The position numbers and the translations under genes were made by a program. A stretch of DNA of 29,018 nucleotides from JAVBSC01 sp031547305 (lineage in GTDB: Bacteria > Desulfobacterota > Desulfovibrionia > Desulfovibrionales > Desulfovibrionaceae): contig JAVBSC010000116.1 in assembly GCA_031547305.1 (NCBI GenBank), positions 1 to 29,018 of the forward strand, in the 5' to 3' direction. Positions within the stretch are counted from its first letter, which is position 1; each line of letters opens with the position of its first letter. This document shows positions 1 to 6,254 of the stretch, piece after piece. The notes beneath the pieces are model-generated. The model was not told the origin of the DNA and did no database searches. It was given only the letters and a program-made list of their open reading frames with translations.

Positions 1-479
1 GTGCGGTCGTGCACGGTGCAGCCCAGCTGACGCACGCGCGCGGCCAGAGCCCGCTTCATTTCCTCGCCATGCATGGGCAGCAGCATCGGCTTGTCGCTGG
101 GGTGCAGATAATACAGGCGGTAATTGCCCTTTTCGTCCATCGGGAAGAGATCGCCGGGGGCGCGATCCATGATTTCTTCCAGCTCCTTCACCATTTCCGG
201 ACAGCGATCTCCGAATTTTTTCGCGATTCGCTGGTCCAGAACGCCTTCGGTGACCCTGGTGAGCATTTTTACCAGCGCTTCCGAATCGCTGTACGGGGGC
301 AGGCAGACCGTATTCAACGCGTCCATTCCCCTGCCGGCCGCTCCGGAAGTTTCAAATTTGCTTTTTTCCAGCAGCGTGATGCTGAGTTTAGGGTTAGCCT
401 TATGGGCGTGGATCGCGGCGAACGCCCCGCCAGCGCCGGCGCCGACGATAACAAGGTCTGTTTCCTTAATGTGATACAT
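1..479 (-). CDS. FAD-dependent reductase, AprA/fumarate-reductase-like flavoprotein (5' part; runs off the window)
   Basis: Seen: the minus-strand frame is open from the ATG at 479 to the window edge, giving 159 codons. It begins MYHIKETDLVIVGAGAGGAF, with the Rossmann GxGxxG signature of an FAD-binding domain, and an acidic residue ends the second strand (LLEK). The flavin-loop segment ETSGAAGRGMDALN follows. An AGGAG ribosome site lies 7 bases before the ATG. Hand alignment with the flavoprotein at 22334-24187 matches along the whole visible length (about 78 of 153 residues identical, few gaps), so the two are paralogues. Known: this family includes AprA, fumarate reductase and L-aspartate oxidase. 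Inferred: a cytoplasmic reductase of unknown substrate, transcribed divergently from the GntR gene and probably regulated by it. The C-terminal half and any ferredoxin partner lie outside the window. Confidence 0.9.
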   Translation of the reverse strand, partial: MYHIKETDLVIVGAGAGGAFAAIHAHKANPKLSITLLEKSKFETSGAAGRGMDALNTVCLPPYSDSEALVKMLTRVTEGVLDQRIAKKFGDRCPEMVKELEEIMDRAPGDLFPMDEKGNYRLYYLHPSDKPMLLPMHGEEMKRALAARVRQLGCTVHDR

Positions 480-562
480 GCCACAACTCCTGGTTTTGAA
501 TTACTTGAAAATCCGGTTGCTCCTCATAAAGACCGCCCTTGAATTTTCAGTTAAACATATAT

Positions 563-576
563 ATGATATATATCAT
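563..576. promoter_or_regulatory. 14-bp perfect palindrome at the predicted transcription start (candidate operator)
   Basis: ATGATATATATCAT equals its own reverse complement. It occupies about +2 to +15 of the transcript predicted from the promoter at 585-613, a position where a bound repressor would block initiation. The divergent GntR protein encoded at 969 is the natural candidate. An AT-only core can be palindromic by chance. Confidence 0.4.
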
Positions 577-584
577 TTACATTA

Positions 585-613
585 GGTATATGTTATTGAA
601 CAAAAAGCGTCAA
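585..613 (-). promoter_or_regulatory. Sigma70-type promoter of the partial flavoprotein gene
   Basis: On the minus strand TTGACG (608-613) and TATACC (585-590) are separated by exactly 17 bases and point at the flavoprotein start 106 bases downstream. The predicted transcription start is near 578. A 14-bp palindrome lies immediately after it. Confidence 0.6.
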
Positions 614-968
614 GTGAAAAATTTCTCTTATGTGTCGATTTTAAAACTTGCCTCGCCGAACGCTCCGAGCAAGAGCCGGCGCGAACGCACCATATGGTGG
701 GGCCGGCGTGGTGGTGCGTCCTTCTTGTCAGAGGACGAAAAATATATATTATCAGCACGCCAAGCTTGGCGGAAAAGCTGGCTTTCAGCATGCCGGCGGA
801 TTATTGAGCATTTTGCGTTTTTTCGTTTAGCCACTCCGGGGCAAGCCGGCGCTTTCGCAATATACAAGTTGGGTGAGGCACTGTGCCGCATCGGGCGGCC
901 GCTTGTTAAAAGTCGATTTTTTCTGTAGAAATGTTCAGGAATATAAATAGGAATAGATTGAGGATTGT

Positions 969-1703
969 ATGTTTAATCCCTTGCCGCCCGCGAATATACC
1001 AGCATATAAAATTGTTCAGAATGGTATTTTGTCTATTATACAACAACAAAAGCTGAGCACAGGGGATCCCCTGCCGTCCGAAAAGGTCCTGGCGGAGCAG
1101 CATAAGGTAAGCATAGGCACGGTAAAGAAAGCTCTTGGAGAGTTGGCGGCCCAGGGGCATCTGTATCGGCAGCAGGGCCGGGGCACTTTTGTGGCCGGCG
1201 GACTTGTGCGGCCTGAGTCCACGCGCATTTACAGGTCCATGTCTTTTTTTGACAAAGATGACCAGTCGCAGGGCGCCATTCTTATCAGCAGGGCCAAAGG
1301 CGCGGCCGACGCCACATTCAGCCGGGCCACCGGACTGCCGGAAGGCTTCCCGGTGTTCATTCTGCGGCGGGTGTTATTTTCCGGCGGCGAGAGGTTTTCT
1401 TATTTGACCTCGCACCTGCGGGCGGACAAGCTGCCGGGATTTGGGGAGATTCCTCTGGAAGAGTTTGAAAAAAACGCTCTGTATATCATTCTGGATCGAA
1501 AATACGGCATTCACAACCTGCGCCTTAAGGAGCTGCTGTCCGCCGTGCCGGCGGACAAAACAACCGCCGTACACCTGGAGCTGCCCGAAGGCGCGCCGGT
1601 GCTGCGTTCGGATTTGCTCTTCAGCACATATAACGACGAGCCGTATGAGTATCGCGTAAGTTTCTGCCGTACGGACAGCCTGAAGCTGCTGCGCGAATTC
1701 TGA
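969..1703 (+). CDS. GntR-family transcriptional regulator with UTRA ligand domain (HutC type)
   Basis: Seen: 244 residues. Residues 11-77 form the winged helix typical of GntR proteins, including LPSEKVLAEQ, the recognition-helix stretch VSIGTVKKALGEL and the wing QQGRGTFVAG. The remainder (about 95-240) has the alternating strand pattern and the late Y-x-Y-R-V segment of a UTRA small-molecule-binding domain. The ATG at 969 follows a GAGG ribosome site. Known: HutC-type regulators usually repress neighbouring catabolic or transport genes and release DNA on binding an organic acid, sugar phosphate or related ligand. Context: it is divergent from the flavoprotein at 479, with a palindrome on that gene's promoter. 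Inferred: local repressor of the reductase system; the ligand is unknown. Confidence 0.92.
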   Translation: MFNPLPPANIPAYKIVQNGILSIIQQQKLSTGDPLPSEKVLAEQHKVSIGTVKKALGELAAQGHLYRQQGRGTFVAGGLVRPESTRIYRSMSFFDKDDQSQGAILISRAKGAADATFSRATGLPEGFPVFILRRVLFSGGERFSYLTSHLRADKLPGFGEIPLEEFEKNALYIILDRKYGIHNLRLKELLSAVPADKTTAVHLELPEGAPVLRSDLLFSTYNDEPYEYRVSFCRTDSLKLLREF

Positions 1704-1788
1704 GAGTGCGGATTGGTGTTTAGCCCCCTTGCGTAATGGGGTATGCCATACCTCATTAGAGCAATTTCACTTTTGCCAATAACGGCGC

Positions 1789-1826
1789 AAACAAAAACAC
1801 AGGCAGCCGGATCAAGCCGGCTGCCT
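1789..1826 (-). terminator. Rho-independent terminator of rpsT
   Basis: Perfect 10-bp stem AGGCAGCCGG/CCGGCTGCCT (1801-1810 and 1817-1826) with a 6-base loop. On the minus strand it is followed by GTGTTTTTGTTTG, and it begins 25 bases after the rpsT stop codon. Confidence 0.85.
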
Positions 1827-1850
1827 AAAGAAATAGCGGATTAAAAACAG

Positions 1851-2117
1851 CTATTTTTCGATGGCGTTGACAGCCCTGGACAGGCGGGAAATCTTGCGGG
1901 AAGCGTTTTTCCAGTGCAGGGTGCCCTTGCCGGAGGCTTTGTCCAGCACCGAGGATGCCGTGGTCAGGGCCAGAGCCGCCTGTTCGGGATTTTTCGCTTC
2001 CACGGCGGCGCGCACCGCTTTAATGGCGTTTCGGACGCGGCTGCGGACCGCACGGTTGCGGGCTGCCTGTTTTACACTCTGCTTGTGCCGCTTGATCGCG
2101 GATTTATGGTTAGCCAA
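1851..2117 (-). CDS. rpsT: Small ribosomal subunit protein bS20
   Basis: Known role: bS20 binds 16S rRNA early in assembly of the 30S subunit. Seen: 88 residues, the usual length, beginning ANHKSAIKRHKQSVKQAARN after the initiator. The protein is strongly basic and helical, with the family's conserved start. The start is a TTG at 2117, placed 5 bases after GGAGG. The longer frame from 2150 would add 11 residues absent from the family. E. coli rpsT also starts with UUG and is autoregulated through initiation, so the rare start codon may be functional here too. The gene stands alone with its own promoter and terminator. Confidence 0.96.
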   Translation of the reverse strand: MANHKSAIKRHKQSVKQAARNRAVRSRVRNAIKAVRAAVEAKNPEQAALALTTASSVLDKASGKGTLHWKNASRKISRLSRAVNAIEK

Positions 2118-2165
2118 GGCTTCCTCCAGAATTATGGTGCGATGCTGCAAAATTTTTGTTTAAAT

Positions 2166-2203
2166 TAACTTCAGCCGCAAACATTTACTTGTGGCTGAAG
2201 TTA
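2166..2203. repeat. 15-bp inverted repeat over the rpsT promoter / after the upstream gene
   Basis: Arms TAACTTCAGCCGCAA (2166-2180) and TTGTGGCTGAAGTTA (2189-2203) match at 14 of 15 positions, with an 8-base loop. The repeat lies 28 bases past the stop of the small gene ending at 2231 and spans the candidate -10 of rpsT. It could terminate the upstream operon, though only a weak T run follows on the minus strand, or it could be a protein-binding site. Confidence 0.6.
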
Positions 2204-2210
2204 TTGTCAA
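2182..2210 (-). promoter_or_regulatory. rpsT: Probable rpsT promoter
   Basis: On the minus strand TTGACA (2205-2210) is followed after 17 bases by TAAATG (2182-2187), about 65 bases upstream of the rpsT TTG start. The -35 is perfect and the -10 is moderate. The element is flanked by the arms of the dyad at 2166-2203. Confidence 0.5.
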
Positions 2211-2230
2211 GCATTTTTGGCGGCCGGGCG

Positions 2231-2632
2231 TCACTTGACGCTGTTTTCCCAGGCTTCGCCAATCCTTTCAAAAATATAATGTTCCATGGATTCAGGGCTG
2301 TCAATGTCGAAACAGCGCGCGTCCTCGCCCAGCAGCCCCTTGGGGATGAAGTCCCCGTAGCCTTCCGGGTCCGTCACCAGGCTGTCGTAAAAACAGATGG
2401 ACAGCCAGCGCTCGCTTGGGGAATCGTCGATCACGTCCACCAGAATGAACAGCGGGCGTTTTTTCTGGCGGCTGCGCTTGGCCCGCAGAGAATGGCTCAC
2501 CCCGGGGCGGCCCTTGTATTCCAGCGTTGTTTCCGGCAGAGTTTGAAGTTTTTTGTAAATAGCCTTGAACAAGGGTTTGACCTTGTTCTGATCCGTGGTC
2601 CATTCAGCGATGAATTTATTCAGATTTTCCAT
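2231..2632 (-). CDS. Conserved-looking hypothetical protein, 133 aa
   Basis: I do not recognise this family. Seen: from the ATG at 2632 it encodes 133 residues beginning MENLNKFIAEWTTDQNKVKP, with no signal peptide, membrane segment or cysteine cluster. A basic stretch (RAKRSRQKK) is followed by an alternating strand-like core (RPLFILVDVID, RWLSICFYD) and an acidic C-terminal half, as expected of a small soluble alpha/beta protein. The first 17 bases overlap the end of the TetR gene, so it is probably translationally coupled to it; no good ribosome site precedes the ATG. A start at 2704 would lie deep in the TetR gene with no ribosome site. Its job may be linked to the TetR regulon. It could be a single-domain ligand or protein-binding accessory factor, but nothing shows this directly. 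Confidence 0.75.
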   Translation of the reverse strand: MENLNKFIAEWTTDQNKVKPLFKAIYKKLQTLPETTLEYKGRPGVSHSLRAKRSRQKKRPLFILVDVIDDSPSERWLSICFYDSLVTDPEGYGDFIPKGLLGEDARCFDIDSPESMEHYIFERIGEAWENSVK

Positions 2633-3224
2633 GCTCAGTGTTGTATTGGCGCAGGCTGCGTCCGATAAATTGTAAAAGTTCCGGGAACAATCCCTCCGGC
2701 GCATAAGGAGTGAGCAGCTTGCTGCGGATTCCCCCTTCCAGGCAGCTCAAAAGCACCTGGGCGGTTTCGTGCGGGGGAACCTTGCGGATGCTTCCGTCTT
2801 CTATGCCGTTGCGGATGTTGGCCTCAAGCTCGCCGCTAATCAGCAAGAATTTTTCCGTTATGGCGTCGCGATCCTCTTTAGCCTTCATATCGCTGTAAGG
2901 CGAGCAACGCAAGAGAACCATGGAAAATGAATCCGGGCTCATGTAAAAGTCTATGTAGGCCCGGCAAAAATTCATGACCGACTCGAAGCCCGTGGTGCCT
3001 CTGGCCGTAGCCATTTGAAGGGTTTGCAAAAAGTTGTCCAGCACGTTCATGCCGGCGGTGAGGAAAAGCTTCTCCTTGTTGCCGTAGTGGTGGGTCAACA
3101 GCCCCAGGGCCACGCCGGCTTTTTCAGAGATCCGCTTAAAGGTTGTTTCCGCATAGCCGCACGTGCTGAACAGTTCCTGGGCGGCTATGAGCAGTGAGTC
3201 TTTTCTGGTGTTGTTTCTAGTCAT
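2616..3224 (-). CDS. TetR/AcrR-family transcriptional regulator
   Basis: Seen: 202 residues, typical for the family. Residues 8-55 form the TetR helix-turn-helix domain: helix 1 DSLLIAAQELFSTCGYAETT, then ISEKAGVALGLLTHHYGNKEKLF, which contains the recognition helix and the near-invariant Y-x-N/S-K-E-x-L-F ending. The C-terminal helices carry the ligand pocket and dimer surface and are not diagnostic. It is encoded first in a two-gene unit with the small gene ending at 2231. A perfect 17-bp-arm palindrome lies 105 bases upstream (3330-3366) and is a plausible autoregulatory operator. The ligand is unknown; adjacency to an acyltransferase gene hints at fatty-acid or lipid sensing, but this is only inference. 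Confidence 0.92.
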   Translation of the reverse strand: MTRNNTRKDSLLIAAQELFSTCGYAETTFKRISEKAGVALGLLTHHYGNKEKLFLTAGMNVLDNFLQTLQMATARGTTGFESVMNFCRAYIDFYMSPDSFSMVLLRCSPYSDMKAKEDRDAITEKFLLISGELEANIRNGIEDGSIRKVPPHETAQVLLSCLEGGIRSKLLTPYAPEGLFPELLQFIGRSLRQYNTEHGKSE

Positions 3225-3287
3225 GCGTGTGTCTCTATGACATTTTCTTTAAGACGCCGGCTTTGGCGTTTAGCGGCGGCAATGAAT

Positions 3288-3314
3288 GCCGCCCGCGCCT
3301 GCGCGGCGGGCGGC
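3288..3314. repeat. GC-rich hairpin in the TetR 5' leader
   Basis: Arms GCCGCCCGC (3288-3296) and GCGGGCGGC (3306-3314) are perfect, with partial further pairing inside the 9-base loop. The hairpin lies 64 bases upstream of the TetR start and could influence the leader mRNA or be a REP-like element. Confidence 0.5.
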
Positions 3315-3329
3315 CGGAATTCCCGCCAC

Positions 3330-3366
3330 CAGAGTGAATCAATTTTTTCAAAATTGATTCACTCTG
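3330..3366. promoter_or_regulatory. Perfect 37-bp palindrome upstream of TetR (candidate operator)
   Basis: CAGAGTGAATCAATTTT (3330-3346), a 3-base centre TTC, then the exact reverse complement (3350-3366). Neither strand has a T run after it, so a Rho-independent terminator is less likely. The centre TGAATCAATT...AATTGATTCA resembles the long dyads bound by TetR-family dimers. Confidence 0.6.
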
Positions 3367-3418
3367 AGAGTAATTATTTTACTGTCGATAATTTATACGC
3401 CGGCTGCGTCGCTGTCAA

Positions 3419-4261
3419 TCAGGCGGCGTTTTTATCCCGCTCAGGCGCGGTTGCCGGCAGGGCCGGTCCCAGCCCCCAGGCCTCAAGGTTCGAGCTTATG
3501 AAAGAGCACAAAGCGGCCTGTTCCGCTTTGCCGTTGCCTTCCACCCGGACCGGCTCGCCGAATTTAAAACGCACCGGCAGGCTGTTGTTCACCGGACCGA
3601 AGTCCTTGAGCAGTCTGCCCATGCCCCAGGCGTCGCTGCGCAGGGCCAGGGGGATCATGGGAACCTTGGCCCGGCGGGCCAGCTTGACTCCTATGCTGTT
3701 GAAGTTTTCCGGCTCCAGGCGCAGGCTGCGGGTGCTCTGGGGGAAGATGATCAGGGAGCGCCCTGCGGCCAGGCGTTCTTCCCCGCCTTTGAGCATGGCT
3801 TCCAGATCCTCGCGCGGGCTGACGCGCCCAACGATGATTGGGTCCCTTGCCGCCAGCACCGGCCCGAAAAACGGATACTCGATCAGGGATTTTTTGGCCA
3901 CAAAGGTCACTTCGCGGTGCGGCTGGATAAGGCAGGGCAGGACAAAGGTTTCCAGAGTGCTCATGTGGTTGGCCACAATCACGCAGGGGCCAAGGGATTT
4001 GTCCGCCACATGCTCCAGTCCCTCCACATGCACGGAGATGCCGCAATCCTCCAGCGCGTGCAAAATGCCAAGGCTGTCCTCCACCCAGGCTTCCGGCGTA
4101 TAGCCGGTCTTGGTGTCCTTGTAGGCGCCGTAGACGATGCGCAGGACCTTCCAATAAAAGGCCAGGGTGGGAAAGGCGCGGCAGAGCGGCCGGGATACGC
4201 CTTCCGGCGTGTCGTAGGACGCGCCGGCGTGGGGCGGGGGCGGCATAGCGGGAGTCTTCAT
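3419..4261 (-). CDS. PlsC-like 1-acylglycerol-3-phosphate acyltransferase family protein
   Basis: Known role of the family: transfer of an acyl chain to a lysophospholipid or similar acceptor at the inner membrane. Seen: 280 residues from the ATG at 4261. Acyltransferase blocks appear in order: VANHMSTLET (His99, residue 104 is Glu), EYPFFGPVLAARDPIIVGR, FPQSTRS (173-179) and VPMIPLALRSDAWG. The usual H-x4-D is H-x4-E here, and the usual FPEGTRS is FPQSTRS, so this is a variant branch whose activity should not be assumed identical to PlsC. The hydrophobic stretch near 32-46 may associate with the membrane. The ATG overlaps the rarA stop as ATGA, making it the last gene of a five-gene run. Confidence 0.87.
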   Translation of the reverse strand: MKTPAMPPPPHAGASYDTPEGVSRPLCRAFPTLAFYWKVLRIVYGAYKDTKTGYTPEAWVEDSLGILHALEDCGISVHVEGLEHVADKSLGPCVIVANHMSTLETFVLPCLIQPHREVTFVAKKSLIEYPFFGPVLAARDPIIVGRVSPREDLEAMLKGGEERLAAGRSLIIFPQSTRSLRLEPENFNSIGVKLARRAKVPMIPLALRSDAWGMGRLLKDFGPVNNSLPVRFKFGEPVRVEGNGKAEQAALCSFISSNLEAWGLGPALPATAPERDKNAA

Positions 4262-5487
4262 TTTTTTTCGCCGCCTTTGCGCTGCCGATTGATGCGCTTC
4301 CACCAGGCGGACAGCCGGGCTTCTTCCCCGGTTTCTTTGGGCGCGTAAAAACGGCGGCCTTTCAGGTTATCCGGCAGGTAATCCTGCTCCACCCAGGCTT
4401 CCGGGAAATTGTGCGGATACTGGTAGCCTTTGCCGTAGCCCCATTCCTTCTGCATTTTCGTGCTGGGATTGCGTAAATGCATGGGCACGGGCTGCGGTCC
4501 GTGCTCCTTAACCTCTCTTTTCGCGTTCATGTAAGCGGCATAGGCGCTGTTGCTTTTGCGGGCCAGGGCCAGATAGACGCAGGTTTCCGCCAGGGGCAGA
4601 AATCCCTCCGGCATGCCCACAAATTCCACGGCCTGCTGGCAGGCCACGGCCAGGGGCAGGGCCTGGTGGTCCGCCAGGCCCACGTCTTCCGCCGCGGAAA
4701 GAATCAGCCGGCGGCAGATGAAGCGCGGGTCTTCGCCGCCTTCCAGCAGACAGGCCAGGTAATAAAGGGCCGCGTCCGGATCGCTGCCGCGAATGGATTT
4801 GATCAGGGCGGAAGCCAGTTCGTAGTGGCTGTCCCCGCTTTTGTCATGGCGCATGACCATTTCGGGCAGGCTTTCGCGAATGCTGTTGGTATCGCGTTTT
4901 TCTTCCGGCAGGGCGGTGACGTATTCGATCAGGTTGAGCAAGGCGCGGGCGTCGCCGCCGGAAATGTTGGCCAACAGTTCCAGGCTTTCCTCGGCCAGGT
5001 CAAGCCCTTGTTCTTTTGCCCCCTTGCGGGCCAAATCCAGAAGCTCGTGCGGCATGAGCGGGCGCAGCCGCAGGACGTGCAAGCGGGAGAGCAACTGGCG
5101 GGTTACGCTGAAGGACGGGTTTTCCGTGGTGGTGGCCAGCATGATCAGTTCGCCGCTTTCCAGCAGGGGCAGGAAGAAGTCCTGCTGAGCCTTGGAAAAG
5201 CGGTGCAGCTCGTCCAGCACCAGCACGTCCGTGCCGGCCAGGGTGCGCCGCAGTTGCTGCAGGCCGGCTTCCGGCGCGCTGACGCGGGTGACTTTATGGC
5301 CGTGGGCCTGGGCCAGCAAAAGGGCCAGGGTGGATTTGCCGCAGCCCGGCGGGCCGAAAAACAGCAGGCTGGGCAGGCGCTCCGCCCGGAGCAGATTGTC
5401 CAGCTTGGCCCGCAGGTGCTCCTGGCCCACAAACAAGTCCAGTTCCTTGGGGCGCAGCCGTTCCGGAAGGGGGGATAAAATGCTCAC
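4258..5487 (-). CDS. rarA: Replication-associated recombination protein A, AAA+ ATPase (RarA/MgsA)
   Basis: Known role: RarA is a DnaX/RuvB-like AAA+ ATPase acting at stalled replication forks with SSB and RecA. Seen: 409 residues, slightly shorter than the usual 430-450. N-terminal PLPERLRPKELDLFVGQEHL is characteristic. Walker A is GPPGCGKST (45-53), Walker B VLVLDELHRF (88-97), sensor 1 TTTENPSFSV, then the arginine-finger region LLSRLHVLRLRPL. The C-terminal oligomerisation part contains SGGDARALLNLIEY and the family signature GSDPDAALYYLACLLEGGEDPRFICRRL in two stretches, plus MHLRNPSTKMQKEWGYGKGY. The GTG start at 5487 is preceded by AAGGA with 7 bases spacing. The stop overlaps the acyltransferase ATG by 4 bases; rsmE ends 10 bases upstream. 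Confidence 0.96.
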   Translation of the reverse strand: MSILSPLPERLRPKELDLFVGQEHLRAKLDNLLRAERLPSLLFFGPPGCGKSTLALLLAQAHGHKVTRVSAPEAGLQQLRRTLAGTDVLVLDELHRFSKAQQDFFLPLLESGELIMLATTTENPSFSVTRQLLSRLHVLRLRPLMPHELLDLARKGAKEQGLDLAEESLELLANISGGDARALLNLIEYVTALPEEKRDTNSIRESLPEMVMRHDKSGDSHYELASALIKSIRGSDPDAALYYLACLLEGGEDPRFICRRLILSAAEDVGLADHQALPLAVACQQAVEFVGMPEGFLPLAETCVYLALARKSNSAYAAYMNAKREVKEHGPQPVPMHLRNPSTKMQKEWGYGKGYQYPHNFPEAWVEQDYLPDNLKGRRFYAPKETGEEARLSAWWKRINRQRKGGEKK

Positions 5488-5497
5488 GCGGTAATCC

Positions 5498-6235
5498 TTA
5501 AATTGAAGTCGGCGCGCCGGGATTCTGGTTGGCCCACCAGGCGAGGCCCAGGCAGAGCAGGGCCGCCGTTTCCCATCGCAGCACCCTGGCCCCCAGGCTC
5601 ACTGGCGTAAAGCCACTGTTGATGAGCAGGTCCGCTTCCTTTTTGCTGAACCCGCCTTCCGGTCCGAGCACAAACAGGATGCTGCCCTCCAGGCGCAAAT
5701 CCGCAAGGCTGAGCAGACGGTCCTGGTTCTGATCCTCCCAGAGCAGGAAGGCCCGGTCAAAATCCTTGCGCAGGGCGGCCAGCTCACCGGCTCCGCCCGG
5801 CAGTGAGCGCAGTTCCGGCAACCATGGGTTTACGCTCTGCTTGGCCCCGGCGATCATCTGAGCCTGCCAGGAATCGCGTATTTCCGCCGGCAGGCGGCCT
5901 TGGCTATATTCGGCCTGCCAAAGCCACACGCCGGCCGCTTCCAACTCCACGGCTTTTTCCAGCAGCCAGCCCCGGCGCAGAGCCTTGCCGAATCCCGCCG
6001 CCAGCACACACCGCGCCGCCGGCCTGGGGCAAAGACGCACGCTTTGCTCTTCCAGCAGGACCGAATCCTTGTCCGTGGAAGCCACGGTAAAAAAACCTTC
6101 CCGGCCCAGGCCGTCCAACAGGCGTATGGAATCCCCGCGCTTTATGCGCAGCACCTTCAGCAGGTGCCGGGCTTCCTGACCGCTCAGCAGGTAAGGTTTG
6201 CTCCAGTTTTCCGAAGGCAGAAAAAAAGTGCGCAT
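5498..6235 (-). CDS. rsmE: 16S rRNA (uracil-1498-N3) methyltransferase
   Basis: Known role: RsmE methylates U1498 of 16S rRNA with S-adenosylmethionine as donor. Seen: 245 residues, normal length. The N-terminal PUA-like part (1-65) contains ARHLLKVLRIKRGDSIRLLDG. The SPOUT catalytic part shows LLEKAVELEAAGVWLW, the glycine-rich loop LFVLGPEGGFSKKEADLL (about 187-204) and the knot-forming LGARVLRWETAALLCLGLAW near the C-terminus, the trefoil-knot SAM-binding signature of the family. It is embedded between gcvT (19 bases upstream) and rarA (10 bases downstream), and so is probably cotranscribed. No strong ribosome site precedes the ATG; coupling to gcvT is likely. Confidence 0.96.
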   Translation of the reverse strand: MRTFFLPSENWSKPYLLSGQEARHLLKVLRIKRGDSIRLLDGLGREGFFTVASTDKDSVLLEEQSVRLCPRPAARCVLAAGFGKALRRGWLLEKAVELEAAGVWLWQAEYSQGRLPAEIRDSWQAQMIAGAKQSVNPWLPELRSLPGGAGELAALRKDFDRAFLLWEDQNQDRLLSLADLRLEGSILFVLGPEGGFSKKEADLLINSGFTPVSLGARVLRWETAALLCLGLAWWANQNPGAPTSI

Positions 6236-6254
6236 GTTCTGAAAACGGCCCCGG

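Larger units (their letters stand above)
480..968. other. Divergent intergenic region between flavoprotein and GntR genes
   Basis: The 489-bp region has an AT-rich left half carrying the flavoprotein promoter and palindrome, and a GC-rich patch at about 660-900. The patch contains the 12-bp palindrome CACCATATGGTG (688-699). This sits inside a wider inverted repeat with arms ACGCACCA (685-692) and TGGTGCGT (712-719). The 12-mer CAAGTGAAAAAT at 611-622 recurs in other control regions of the window. An open frame across 539-928 has no ribosome site, no recognisable motif and low-complexity ends, so I do not call it a gene. Confidence 0.6.

Noticed and set aside
539..928. 129-codon open frame in the flavoprotein/GntR intergenic region
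   Set aside because: No ribosome site, no recognisable motif, and it spans promoter elements; composition changes abruptly inside it.
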